From Paragordius varius (Eukaryota; Nematomorpha), in assembly GCA_964247055.1 (NCBI GenBank), contig OZ176054.1, positions 13,392,001-13,456,000 of the forward strand: DNA of 64,000 bases. The letters run 5' to 3'. Position numbers and translations under genes: made by a program. The notes beneath the pieces are model-generated. The model had not been told where the DNA came from and made no database searches. It was given only the letters and a program-made list of their open reading frames with translations. Below are positions 24,654 to 37,842 of this stretch, piece by piece. How positions within the stretch are numbered: position 1 is the first letter of the stretch; each line of letters begins with the position of its first letter.

Positions 24654-25655
24654 TAGATTAGAATCAATATCAACTGTAGAGATTCTTGTATGAATTTCAT
24701 ATGTGTAACAAGAATTATATAAAAATATTTTTGTTTATATCTTATTTGTAAATCGATTTAAACCAAATTGTTTCTATGAATTCCTGCTCACATTGTTAAA
24801 ATATTGCGTAATAAATAATATAAAAATAAAATTGGGTGTTATTGAAGTATTTTTAAAAATATTTTTTTAGTAGATATTTATACAACTTCTATTTTTATGT
24901 TTTATGAAATTTATATTAAAATATTTTTATTTTAAGGGTGAATTACTTTATGTTTGCATTAAGTCTTTATCCGAATATTGCACAAATCTAAACAATATAT
25001 CAATATTTAAATGAAACTTTAATATCAAATTTTAGACGGGCTTTTAAAACTAAATTTTGTAACCGCGTATGTTTTAAATTTACCTTTGACACCATTCCAT
25101 TGTTCTAATTCCCTGATTGTGTGGCTATTTATTTTGGGTTCACATATTTAGATTTTGAGTATATATTTAAATTCGTGAAAGAGGATATACATATATGTTT
25201 TATTTATGATATATGTATTTAAAATATGCGTTTATTTTATATTTAGTTAATGGAGCGAGATCAAGCGTTTGTGCGTAATAAATTCATAATTCTAAAATTA
25301 GGAATGTTTCGGCGAAATTTAACAGCTTTAATTTTAGATCTATTATATTGGCACCGACTATGAGCTCTTCAGTCAGTAGTAAAAAATGAAATAACAGCGT
25401 TTCAGTGTTTCGAATACGATGATCTGTTAATCCTCCGATACCCGCTCTTGTGACTGGGACAATCTCGAATTCTAATCAATGTTTCGGCACCCTAAAAATG
25501 ATAACGAACACACATTTGTTAGACTACGTTAATACGTAATGAATCACAGGATTATAGAGAACATCAGTTGTGACTGACTGTGTCAAATGTCATACTAATA
25601 TCCGAACAGCAATAAAGAATTTTCCCGAATTCTGTATGGCAATAAGATTGGTAAT

Positions 25656-26217
25656 TTAACACTTTGATTTAAATTGGGGTATGTAAATACCCCAGACTTT
25701 ATCTAAGTTTGTGTAAAATGAAAGAAAAGGTCCCAATTTATATTTATGCTTCCCCCAATAAAAATTATATAAATAAGCCGAAATATTTGAATAAAATTTA
25801 GTTTTGAAAAAAAAGTTTCATATCAAACTATACCGACGCCATTTTTATTTACAATATTGTTCCAAAATATTGTGTTTATTAAATTTTAAAGCTAAATTAG
25901 AGCTAATTTTTATCTAAATCACATCTAACATTAATATATACAGAAAAAATGGTTCATTTTGTATATTTTTTACATTAGCTAAGGCACACATGTCATGTTG
26001 ACTAAATTTTTACCTTGAGATTTTACCTTAAAATAAGTAATATCAAGTTTTTTGAATGACTTTTTAATATATTTTGGTTAATTCATGTTATGTGAATGCA
26101 TATTTTTGCCATGGCTTTAATTCATTCCATATTTTTTGAAATATTTAATTTTAAACAGGCCTGGGGTAACCAACTACCCGAAGGACTGAAATGAATGTGT
26201 TGTATCCAAGTGTTAAA
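25656..26217. mobile_element. piggyBac-like MITE, copy 1
   Basis: About 560 bp bounded by TTAACACTTTGATT and, at the right, ATCCAAGTGTTAA. TTAA at both ends is the piggyBac target site. Subterminal inverted motifs (GGGGTATGTAAATACCCC left, GGCCTGGGGTAACC right) recur in the copies at 43372-43959 and 62241-62801. No transposase frame. Confidence 0.7.
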
Positions 26218-28010
26218 AAGTATTATAATTTGGTTTAATTACCCTTTAGACATCTGATAAAAAAGTAGTCATAAAAATGAAAAAATTAAACACACAGTTT
26301 TTCCTATTTATATCTAAGGGGACTTAAATTTTATCAGGATTTGTGGGATTAATTGCTTAACCAGGGCTGACAGAAATCATAAAATGTGTAGTTCGGGATT
26401 TCCACGCAAACAATGTAAGAATCCCTCGCCCACCTAAGATACCATCTCGCCTGTTAGAGAACTAGGTTTACCAGTATGTTATTACTATTAATCGTATGAC
26501 AGCTACTACAAAGATTGGATAGCCTATCTTGATGAAAGAGAGTAGAAATTATGTGATCGTATCGTCTAGAAACTAAATTAAAAACATGCGCATGCTGTAA
26601 ATAGGGCTTTGAATGAAAAATTTTGATTGGTATATCATTAAGACGGTTAAAAAATTTAAGCTAAAAACAAGGGTATTGAGCTCGAAGGTATCTAGAGTTG
26701 GTAATAATATGGGCGTTAGTTTGGTCATTTTTATGTCAAACTCCAAATTATAAATTATAATATTATATGGTAAATTTTTCCGATTTTGTGGGAATCATAG
26801 GGAATTAACAGTTATTAAATTTTCGACCTTTATCATGGTCTAGTCTTAAAACTAGAGAATTTTAGTATGACATCTAGATTATTTTTGAAATTAGATATTA
26901 TTGGTAATATAAGCCTTGCCGTTTTCGATAATTAATAGGTTCATCGATATATCAAATAAGATTTCACTAAAGTGTGAAATTTTCGAATTTAGTTTTAAGC
27001 AGTTATAGTTTATAACTGAGAGTCGCGGGCATAATAATTGTTTGTGTTAACAATTCAGTTATAAATTATTCGAAATTTAATTTATTAATATAGATTATCT
27101 TTGAACGAGCACTTTGCTGTAACATTCTAATTTTATACATATTTTGCAGAGATAAAACCTTTTCTTTATCGTTCTATGATGCTGAACATTAAATTTTTAT
27201 CGAAAAAATTTTTTTCCGAGTACTCTAAATTTAAAATAATTAAGTAATATAAGGCTGTTTTCAACCAATAGTTTAAATACAAAATATGTATTACCTTTAA
27301 TCTCCTTAGTTTAATTTATAAATAAATGCAATCGTTGCAGTTTATTTATTATTATGAAGATTTTGCAACGTATATTAACAATTGTTATTTTATGGCGCCA
27401 CAAAATGGTTTTTGCACCTGCCAATCGAGAAAATGGTATAAAATACTATATTTTATTTTTAATATTTGAATTCGGAATATATGGACAAAACTTCAAATCT
27501 AAAAAATATTATTTAAAATACGACCATTTTAATTTTCTTTATATAATTAATTGTAGTTAATTTTTAAATATATGATTGAGAGTGTGACCAATATATCTAT
27601 TTCTCAGTTTGCGACGCAAAAAGATAGGCTATAATTTCAATGTCACATATGGTTGTCTTTTAGAAAAATAAATATTTATCTTTCATTTTTACGTTTTGTC
27701 TCTATAATTTCAATTGTTATTGTATATTAAGTACTTTATATTTATTGGTAAGTGAGTTTTTGGTGATCAATTTGATATAAATAGGAAATCAATTTTAAAA
27801 TAATTAAGATTTTTTCTGTACGCTTTATTATTATGTCATTGGGATGTAAACCTACCTATCAACTTAAGAAATATATCGTCAAAACCTTGGTATTTTTTAT
27901 ATTATCTTAATTTGAAATATTATACCCAATGGTTAGAATTATGAATAAAATATGTTTTATAAAGAAACAGCAGGTCCATATTTAAAATGTTTAATTAAGA
28001 AATCCAAATA

Positions 28011-28308
28011 TACAGTAAAAACTGATATTATACGGACAAAACGTAAAAATATAAAGACAAATATTTTTTTGTAAAAAACAACCATACTTTTTCAAACCTT
28101 AATTTTTCCCATTTAAGCTATTTAATTACAATTGTTACATATAGAATTGATTGTATTACCAATTACATATCAATTTTATAAATTGTAATTTAAAACAATA
28201 AGTTATATTTAAAAAAATGGAGTTTAAAAAAGTATGGTTTTCTTATATAAAAATATAATTGTCTTTATATTTTTACATTTCGTCCGTATAGTTCCAATTT
28301 TTACTGTA
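28011..28308. mobile_element. MITE-A copy with well-kept ends
   Basis: TACAGTAAAAACTGATATTA at the left and TTTTTACTGTA at the right. The two arms are inverted for about 85 bp, with a central AT-rich loop. Confidence 0.85.
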
Positions 28309-28950
28309 TAAACAGTTTCAAACAAAATTGTAGGCTAGCAGTCGAGTAAATATTAAAAGAAAGATTTAAGATTTGGCAAATCAATATGCTAAATAGCACA
28401 AATAATGTGCAACGATTCATATGCAATATTACAACCAACTTATAACATTAAATTACGGTGTCACTTAAAAAATAATGCTAAATCTATCTTTCTTCATCGT
28501 AAAATTTATTTTGAACCACATTCAAATTTGTTTCAAAACACAAATTTGTAAAGATAATTATAATTATTCCTATCTATATTTATATCTTATTATTGTGTCG
28601 ATTTTTATAAACCGATAGTCCCCAAGGCCCTTGAGAGCCATATTGCCCGCGAAATTACATAAAATATCCTTCATAAGAATTGGATTATATAATTTCATAT
28701 GCTAAATTATAGTAAAATTCTTATAAACATACATATCACAATACATTTTCGGCAACAAAATTGCAAAAATGGGTAAAATATGGGGTTTTGATATTGTCGT
28801 AATTATTAAAGTTTAATTGACATCTAATTAATCCTAATTTTCGATGGGTCTGTTAATCGATCAAATTAAAATGCAGCCCGCAAGCTATTTGTGTTGGCCA
28901 CCTCTGGTTTAAGCGCCTCTGTCTGTATATAACTTATAACTGAAATTTAG

Positions 28951-31900
28951 GGCAAATAGCTTGCCTGACAAAATGCAAAAGTTACATCGCTATAATTCTT
29001 TCATTTTCCTGTTCGTTAATACCCTAAAAAGGAACATCCCAATCAGGTCTGCAAATGGCCAAAGTTGGATAAAATACATTATCGATCCATCACAGCTAAC
29101 TACTATTCATACGCTTTGGAGCAATTTGAAAAATGAGGTTTTACTGTAAATCATTTAATGTTAAACACTTAGGTTATCATATTAGGTTATCATGATTTTC
29201 GATTTTAGTGTTTTTAAGTCATTTTTAAAGCGAATCAATCAATTTATACATTTATTTAAGATAATCCATCACGCCATAAATACCATTTCTATCTAATTTT
29301 TAGCTGTTTTTCTTTGAGATCTAAAAGTAAATATAAGGTTAACCCATTTTTTTAGAAAAAACAATCGTTATACTAATAAATTGGGCATTGAATTTTGGTG
29401 ACCTTATAATTGATAAATAAACTTGAAAAATATATGATATTTTTGAATTTTTTGAAATGATGTTATTATAAGGTTGTGGTCAATAAAGACAAAAAGGTCG
29501 TTTATAAACCTTATAATAAAAACTTTAATAAATAATAAGTGTTTTGCAAAAATTAACCTGTATTCTCCCGCAACGTGTGCAAAGAACCATAAATGCTTAA
29601 ATAGTTTATGTAATCATATATTAAGTCTAAATATTAGAATAAAGATGCAAAAACCCTGAGTATTTATAACTTGCGTTTAGTATTTCTTTTAAAATATTAA
29701 AAAATTTAGTAACTATGCAATTTTCATAAAATATTAATTTGTACAGATATATATCGATGTTTGGGGCCCAAAGTACTTTGTTCAGAAGCTGTGTGGAATA
29801 AACACTTTTAGTCTCAATATGTTTGAGGAAAATGAAATTTCTAATGAAACATGCATCAATATATCAATATTGTATGATAAATTAGTCAGGCCTGATCTTT
29901 TATACTTAAAGGTATCTAATTTTTACAATGTTTACAATTAAAAATGATAAAACATTTATTGCTATTAACTAATAAATTAATTTTAACTTTAATCTGATCT
30001 TTTAACACAAGATATTTAAATATTGATAATGTTTAGTTAGTTGTATAATGAATTAATCTACTTTTTTTACTATTAAAATCCCGATTTTTTTCGTTATTTA
30101 TAATTTGCTATTTCATATCCTATGTTTCGATATAATGTTGTATACAGCTATTCGCACTATGTTTTTCTGTTTCGCCAACCGTTTTAATATACCATTTACA
30201 GTTCAAATTTACACTTGAACAATTCATCACCATAAACAAACAATTATGTGTGTTCGAACTTTATAATTCAATATTAATATGAAATATACATTTATGGCGC
30301 AGTTTATTATTTCAGTATCATTTTAATTTTAAACAAATACTTTTTTTTATAGGTAATTAAATCTAAAAAACATATATTATATTTAAGGGTGATTTGAATT
30401 GTAAATGGTTATATTTTTCATGTTAGTGTTTTATATTGTTTTCTATCATAAAAACGATTGTTGTTGTATATTTGTTTATTTTTCTCATATCGATATGTTG
30501 TTGTTTTTAAGTAACGTTAACCGTCCTGTAATGCTTATTAAAAACGATGTGAACTTTTTTTTGCTTTTCAGTTTTAAAGCAAAGTTTTTATTGGCAATCT
30601 TACTTTGATGTTATAATCTAGCATATACAAAATTTTGATCGCGCAAACTCGGCGTTTTGCGTTTAAAAAAAACTAGCCTGTTATGGGGTTTATTAATACT
30701 TTTTGAGTCCACATCTTACTAAATATATAATATAATATTTTTACCAGAAAAATATTAATCATAATGTGCAGAGGCCGATTTGTGACTTTATTAACACAAA
30801 AGAGCTTTCTTAAAGCCCTAAAACCAAAAACCTCAGGAGCTTATTTTTTATATAATTTTAAAAGGCCCGATTTTATGCACTGTATTATATAATCCATATG
30901 ACTGTATAGGATTTCTGAAATTTGGCTTAAATTACGTTATGTTTATATGTTGGCGTCTCATCGTAAAAATGCGTTTGACTAAATCCTTTGCCTTTATACG
31001 GAAAATATGAATTGTTATAATACAGTTTTTCAACGGAGACCTATATATATGAACATAGGTAATATAAATAAACTTGACTTATGACAGTTTTTTTAGAAGA
31101 CCCGAATCGCCCAATTCAAAGAGTATCGCTAATATAATATTCACTAAGTTTTTGGTTTAAAGTTTGAAGTATGGAATATGTAGTGGTACAATCAAATTTA
31201 AATAATAAAATAAATTTTTATAATAAAAATTATTAGGGAACCAGTAATTAAGGAGGTGAAACCGGAACCGGGTTGGTTCTATCCCAATGGAACCGGTTCT
31301 TGTTAAGTTTCCAGGAACCGGGTTCCGGTTCGGGTTCCAAGCCCTGTTTTATATAGTTTAATAGCGAAAATTGCTTAAAATATTTTTACACATTTTTGGA
31401 ATAAATATCGTTTTGTATAAAAAAGTGGCTAGAAAACATAATTTAAGAAAGTGGACCTACTGTTAGGTTCACTAGTAAAGATAAAATTGCTATTAAATTT
31501 GAATATATCTACAAGTTTTTTGGAAATATATCTCAAAGATATGATTTTTGTTATTTTCAACATCTAACCGGACAAAATGTAAAAATATAAAGACAAATAT
31601 TTTTTTCTAGAAGAACCATACTTTTTAAATTTTGATTTATTTCAATATAATCCCTTGTTTTAATTGGTCAAGTGTCAAATAGAGATGTATAATACTAATG
31701 CAATCAATTTTATATTTTAAAATAATAACCAAATAGCTTATATGGTTAGGTTTTAAAAAGTATGGTTGTCTTTTAGATAAAAATATTTGTCTTTATATTT
31801 TCACGTTTTGTCTGTATAATTTCAATTTTTACTGTAACTTAGAGTGTTTATAATTAATAAATTTTTTCTATGTTTGATGAATGGTCCTACACGTTTTCGT

Positions 31901-34900
31901 TTTAACAATATTCACATTAATATAATACATACATAGGATTATTGTAGATATGTAATTTCCATAAGCTCATTATATCAAACTTTATTTTTTAGCTCCGATT
32001 TATTCAAAAATGGAAAGAACCTCTTAAGATTTATGAGTTAAGTTATGATGCATCCGAGCAAATTGAATATTCTTATCAAACAGCCATTTGGCCCATTCAA
32101 CCTATTCAATATTTGACTAATATATGGTTTAGAAAAAGGGATTCACAAAACAATCAATATGGAATCAGTTTTAAGATTTTGTTAGCTAATTGCCGGAATA
32201 ACACGGGTATATAAATTTAAAATTATGCTGTTTTATTTATAATATTTTTTAATATATTGTATTAACAATTAAAACAAATGCACCCTAAATTATACGATTT
32301 AAATTTATTAAAACAAATTTCGAACCATTCTTTAGGAGAGCCTGAAATTTATAAAAAAAACTATAAACTAACAGCGTTTTTAAATATAAATACATATATA
32401 TAATAAAAATTGAAATACGGACAAAACGTAAATATATAAAAAAAATATTTTTTTCAAAGACAAAAACATATTTTTTGAATCTTGATTTGTTAAATATAAC
32501 TAATGTTAGCGACTACAAAATATAAAATAGAAATGCAAATTGGTAGCACAATCAATTATGTAGTTTACGATTGTAATTAAATATTTTATATAGCAATTAT
32601 TAAGGTTTTAAAAAGTATGGTGTCTGTTAGACAAAATTATTTGTCTTTATATTTTTAAGTTTTGTCCTAATTTCAATTTTTACTGTATATACGACTTTGT
32701 CGATGTAACGAAAAAATTGAATTATTTTCCGAATTTTTACGTTTAATTCTATGGGTATCAGATTAAGGGGCAACGAGAAGCTTAAGAGTGAATACATTTA
32801 ATTGTGGGATTTTAAAAAGTCTTTTTAAGCTGAACATATATAAATAAATTAGGTAAAAAGTCGGATATTTTTAATTTTTTTTACAGAGGCATCCATAGTC
32901 ATTTGTTTGAAAAGGAATACTTATGACATTATATTTTTGATGAATTGGAAACAAATATGCAGTTAATTTTTCAAGTATAAATATCGATGAATTGCATTGG
33001 CATTGAAATCAAGCTTTTTGGATTGTTTGGTAGTTGAGTTGTTAAAAAATATTTATTTTAAGCCATAACAATATTAAAAATTAAAATTTAAAATAGAATA
33101 TATTTTCCATATCAGCTATTAAACTAATCATATGTTTTATTCAGATTAGTTTTTAAAGCATGCTTTCTAAAAATATAAATATCGGATGGTATATCTAAAC
33201 ACTTATCAATAATCATCAAAAACGCATTATTAAAAATAATTGATTTTTGCATTTTAGATGAAGAATCACCTAAAAAATATCCTATATTTATAGGATATAT
33301 CTATCTTTCAAATTATATTTAGCTTATTATTTTTAACGCTTTTGATCAAAAGAGCTGTAGGCTTTACATTATAAAATTGACTTATAAATTCGAATTTTAA
33401 CTCGGGATTCAATGAAATTATTTCAACTACAAATTCTGTGATATATTTCATATATGTTATCAGGTTAGCGTTGGAAAAAATTATTTGTCTGGAATCTTTT
33501 AAAACCGATGTGCGATTCTTAGCAGGAATATTGAATTTAAAAAATAAATAAAAATTTAGAATAGTGCAAGCTTTCAAGGGCATGGCTATACAAATCAATC
33601 AAAGATCTGAATTTTAACTACATACCCTTTATCTATTGTAAATGGATAAATCAAGACTACAAATATAATTTATTTTGGATTTATAATATAACGAAGTTTG
33701 TTATGCATATTATAGAATCGACAGAAATGGTATTTGGCAGAGGTATATCTTTTATTATATTATATTGCAATAATATTTAATTTAGTGAATGATGGGAGAA
33801 AATTTTATACTCAAGATTTTAGTATAATTAAAACTTTGCGTCCTGAATTAAAGTATTTTAAAAAGATATATAAACAAGTTTTTTATATGGTAAAAACGTA
33901 AGTCCTTATTCCTAACAAAATATTTCTCTCCATAGGATTTTGTATATGTAAATAATATTTTTGATTAAAATATACTTTTGCTGTATTTTAAACATATATT
34001 TGTGATTTCCTAAAATTCATATCTAATCGTTTTGGGTATTAGCTTATGTAGTTGCCTCTTCATAAATTTACCAGTTAGAAGGCTATGACTGATAAATATT
34101 TACATTTACAAAATAGCATTTTTTAATTTCATTGGTTAGTTATTCATATTTATAAACTCTTTAAGATCATTTATGCGTTAGTGAGCAATAATGGCTATTA
34201 TTTTTTAAATGATCAAAGCCCCAATCCTCGTACTTATAAAAGGACAAATTTGCAATTAGAAAGACAAAATCGAAAAAAAAAACAGATGTCTAAAACCGCA
34301 ACTGCCTTTTTAAAAAACCGCAACGAATTTTAACCTTATAAAATTAAACAATAGGAACCGAAACCGAGATTTCAAAACCGTTTTGTATTTTCGATTGCTT
34401 AATTAAAAAAATAAACTTTAAACTTTTTCTCACCCTTATATAATTAGAAAACTATGTTAACACACAAACAATGTGTGCAATTATTAACGAATCCGGTACG
34501 TATAATTTGGTACATTCCACAACAAATCATGAAGCAAACAGAATCAAGTAATTTGTTAAATTATTATAAATTTGCAAATATCTACAATATTAAATTATCC
34601 CTTTATAATGAGTTTTTAAAAACAAGATTCAATTAACTTAGGTTATTATCAACAGGCCCTTTTTATATTATAACAATTTTTACCCTATATTTCATTTAGA
34701 AATAATTTTAACTGTATACTACATGCTTTATTATGGTTTTAGAAATATATACATAGAACTTTCGCCTTTACCCCATAGCAACAATTGGGAAATAGTTCAC
34801 GTTATTAAGCAATTAGATTTAAACATTTACAAATCAACTCCAAATGTCTCAATAATAAATCTTGTTAACCTGGATGGATTGAAGCGAGTGTTTGAATTTT

Positions 34901-35851
34901 CTCCCTACCCAATCCAGATGATACAAAATGTAAGATTATATTTATTAGTATTTTGTATTTTATGAAAATTATCTCTTGGTAACCTAAATTTATTTAAGTT
35001 CTCTTGTTTTTAAATTGCCCCAAATATTTCTATTTTAAGCCCTCGGACCAAAAAAATAGCGGCCCTCTTATAGACAAAATTTATGATTGAAAAGAAAAAT
35101 ACTTTTTTACAGACTAATATACTTTTCAAATTAAATCTTTTAAAATATCATTTATTGTTCAGGTTTGCGAAATGGGGAATAGAAAAAATTGCTAAAACAC
35201 TCAATTATATCATTTGATATTGTAATCTAATAGTTTATATAGGATATAAGCTAGGGTTGTCTTTTAGAAAAAAAATATTTGCCTTATTATTACGTTTATC
35301 CGTATATTCTATTCTTTCATAGCAACATAAATTAATACCGAATACTTAGTAAATATAAAAATAAAATAATTTATTTAAAAGGTAATTATAATGAAAGATA
35401 AAAATATACAAGCTTCAGCACTCAGAATGGAGTTCAGTTATCCATAAAGAATTAAGCAATTAAAAGTATGTGTATGTGACTGAATTTACTTTATATAGCT
35501 TGAAATGTTTTGAAAATGTTGATTTTGACTGAAAAATGGTATACCAGATTATTTAAAATGACGAACTCCTTGTATTTAATCATATAAAACATAATAAAAT
35601 TTTAATATGTTTGCAAAAACCGTGTTCAGATAATCAGTTTGAAGGTCGCGATTTGGGTACACTGATCTGTTTACCCTTTTAATAAATATATTAATTTTTA
35701 ATAAATAACCTTAATATATTTTTTGATCTAATTATCGTGGCAATTTTCTATTTACAATTGATATTTTTGAAATGTATGAAATTTAACTAATTATAAATGT
35801 TATATCATCTTTTTTCGTCGAATAGGCATTCCAAGATAATGCCAATACGAA

Positions 35852-35882
<31 letters not shown>

Positions 35883-36952
35883 ATGTTTAATAATTTTATA
35901 AAGTTTACCTTGGACATAATTAATGCAACAAAATGCTACCTATCACTTGAATATGTGTCCTATCCAACTCTAAAAATTGAAAAAATTCAAGTTGATCAAG
36001 TAAAATTTCTGAGATTAATATATTTTTATTACATTTCAATTAGTCTTGGGTTTTTATTAATAATTATATAATAATATTTATGTTATTATATGGGATGATT
36101 AAATCAAATTATATTAATTTGTGGCCCCAATGTACCACTAGCCAGCATATTTTGGAGAACTAGTCAATTTTAAAACTAAAAGTTTATTTTAAAGTTTGTA
36201 AATTGCGATAATCTCCATTTACTTACAGTAACGTATGATATAAAAATGTTGGTCTAAAATTTAAAAATCAAAGTCGATAATAAAGTATAGGGAAAATGTC
36301 TAATTTTAACCATTTGTTGTTTTACCTTACGCTACTGTACTTTACGGGTCCTATATAGGATTCTATTGTAATATACTTTTAATTAACTGCCATTTTTAAT
36401 TTTTATCCCTTTTCTTTTACAGTAAAAATTTAATTTATACGGAAAAAACGTAAAAATTAATATTTTAAAAGACAAATATAGTTTTTTAAACCTAAATTAA
36501 TTCTAGTAAAATACCTAATAAAAGCCTAAAATATATAATTGTTGTTTATGTTACCAATATAATCTCTATTTGCTTTGGAAATAAAAAACAATGTGTTAAA
36601 TTTAAATTGATCAAAGTTTGGTTGTCTTTTAGGAAATAATATTTGTCTTTATATTTTTACGTTTTGTCCGTATAATTTCAATTTTTACTGTATCTAGCTG
36701 TGTGCATAAACTAGCCATAGATTAAAAATTTTCTGGTATAATATCATCTAATTCCGTTTTCAGAAGTTGACAATAACTGTGAATACCAGTCATGTATGTC
36801 ATTATGGAAACAGCAATAACAATTCAAATAAATGTTGGACAAAATTTCTCCTGACCTATGTGGATTGCTTTGGACCCGGTGTAAAAATTCACTCTGCGAA
36901 GAATTTTACGGCTGCTAGGATTATAAAACCATTAAAATTATGTTCTTTATAA
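28951..36952 (+). CDS. Secreted-looking N-glycosylated protein, seven exons, 5' end not found
   Basis: Exons: 28951-29137, 29747-29911, 31993-32206, 34448-34495 (48-nt microexon), 34757-34929, 35904-35999 and 36764-36952. All junctions are GT-AG and phases agree (entry needs a preceding exon in phase 2). The readable part is about 357 residues. It has many N-glycosylation sequons (NET, NIS, NNT, NES, NVS, NAT, NTS, NFT), scattered cysteines and alternating beta-type patterns, as in an extracellular domain. No family is recognised. Introns hold MITE-A copies at 31567 and 32401 and a hAT end near 31345. The last exon ends in a stop, but a GTGTAA donor before it (near 36880, phase 1) would allow continuation, perhaps into the phase-1 exon at 50943. 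Confidence 0.55.
31255..31345. mobile_element. hAT-type transposon end with GGAACC repeats
   Basis: A GC-rich island of repeated GGAACCGG motifs that ends, read on the minus strand, as CAGGGCTTGGAACCCGAA. Terminal CAGGG plus subterminal GAACC repeats is typical of hAT elements. The partner end is not identified. Confidence 0.5.
31567..31836. mobile_element. MITE-A copy in a glycoprotein-gene intron
   Basis: Left repeat shortened (CCGGACAAAATGTAAAAATA); right repeat complete, ending CAATTTTTACTGTA. Confidence 0.75.
32401..32687. mobile_element. MITE-A copy in a glycoprotein-gene intron
   Basis: Left end AAAAATTGAAATACGGAC, right end TTTCAATTTTTACTGTA. It lies in the intron after the exon at 31993-32206. 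Confidence 0.75.
36418..36692. mobile_element. MITE-A copy just upstream of an exon
   Basis: Left TACAGTAAAAATTTAATTTA, right GTCCGTATAATTTCAATTTT then TACTGTA. It ends about 70 bp before the exon at 36764. Confidence 0.8.
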
Positions 36953-37077
36953 AATTTTAGCAAATAAATGTCTTTTTGTCATCTGAGTATAATTTTCTAG
37001 AAATACATTTTTTGCAGAAATAGTAAAATTGGCTAATTATTTTTTTTTAATTTACATATTTTAACTGTCTCTTTTAT

Positions 37078-37842
37078 ATAGTAAATTATACGGACAAAAC
37101 GTATAAATATAAGGACAAATATTATTTTTTAAAAGACAACCTACTTTTTATAGCTTGATTCTTTTTAATATAAATTCATTGTTAAAAATTTGCAAAATAT
37201 GAAAGACGATATTGGTAACAAAATTTTCGATTTTAAATAAATTATAAAATTAAGTTTTACAGTAAAAAATAAATTATACGGACTAAACGTAAAAATATAA
37301 ATACAAATTATAAAAGACAACCATACTTTTTAAAACCTTGATGTTTCCCATATAAGCTACTTAATTACAATCGAGAAATACATAATTCATTGTGTTACCA
37401 GTATATATTTCTATATACTTTGCAAAACAATGAGTTTATTTAAAATAATCAAGGTTTAATTGTCTTTTGGAAAAAAATATTTGTCTTTATATTATGTCCG
37501 CATAATTTCACTTTTTACTGTAATTTATAATTGTAATTAAATATTTTATGTAAGGAAAAAGGTATGGCATTTTTTAAAAAAATACAGTAAAATTTTATAC
37601 GGACAAAGCGTAAAAGTATTAATACAATAATTATTTTTCAAAAACAACCCTACTTTTTAAATTTTGATTATTAGCTCACTGTTTGGAATTGTAAAGTATG
37701 AAATGAGATGTATATTGATAACACCATCAATTAGATATTTTATAAATAAATGATTTTTAAATGTAAAATTAAGGTTTATAAAGTACGGTTGTCTTTAAAA
37801 AAATATTTATTACGTTTTCGCCTAATTTTATTTTTTACTGTA
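37078..37842. mobile_element. Cluster of three MITE-A copies in tandem
   Basis: A half copy starts at 37078 (TATAGTAAATTATACGGAC). Complete copies follow at 37258-37522 and 37583-37842, each with TACAGTAAAA left and TTTTTACTGTA right. All are diverged from each other, so this reflects repeated insertion or old tandem duplication. Confidence 0.75.

Larger units (their letters stand above)
24654..28950. other. Gene-free interval of transposon remnants
   Basis: Contains a TTAA-flanked piggyBac-like MITE (25656-26217), a short repeat sharing CCAGGGCTGACAG with 48467 (26353-26440), MITE-A copies (about 27475-27724 and 28011-28308) and, at 28860-28908, a hAT-like terminus read on the minus strand as CAGAGGTGGCCAACACAAAT. 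No coding sequence is supported. Confidence 0.6.

Noticed and set aside
33308-33598. 96-codon minus-strand frame
   Set aside because: AT-rich chance frame without acceptor, donor or domain support; it lies in an intron of a plus-strand gene.
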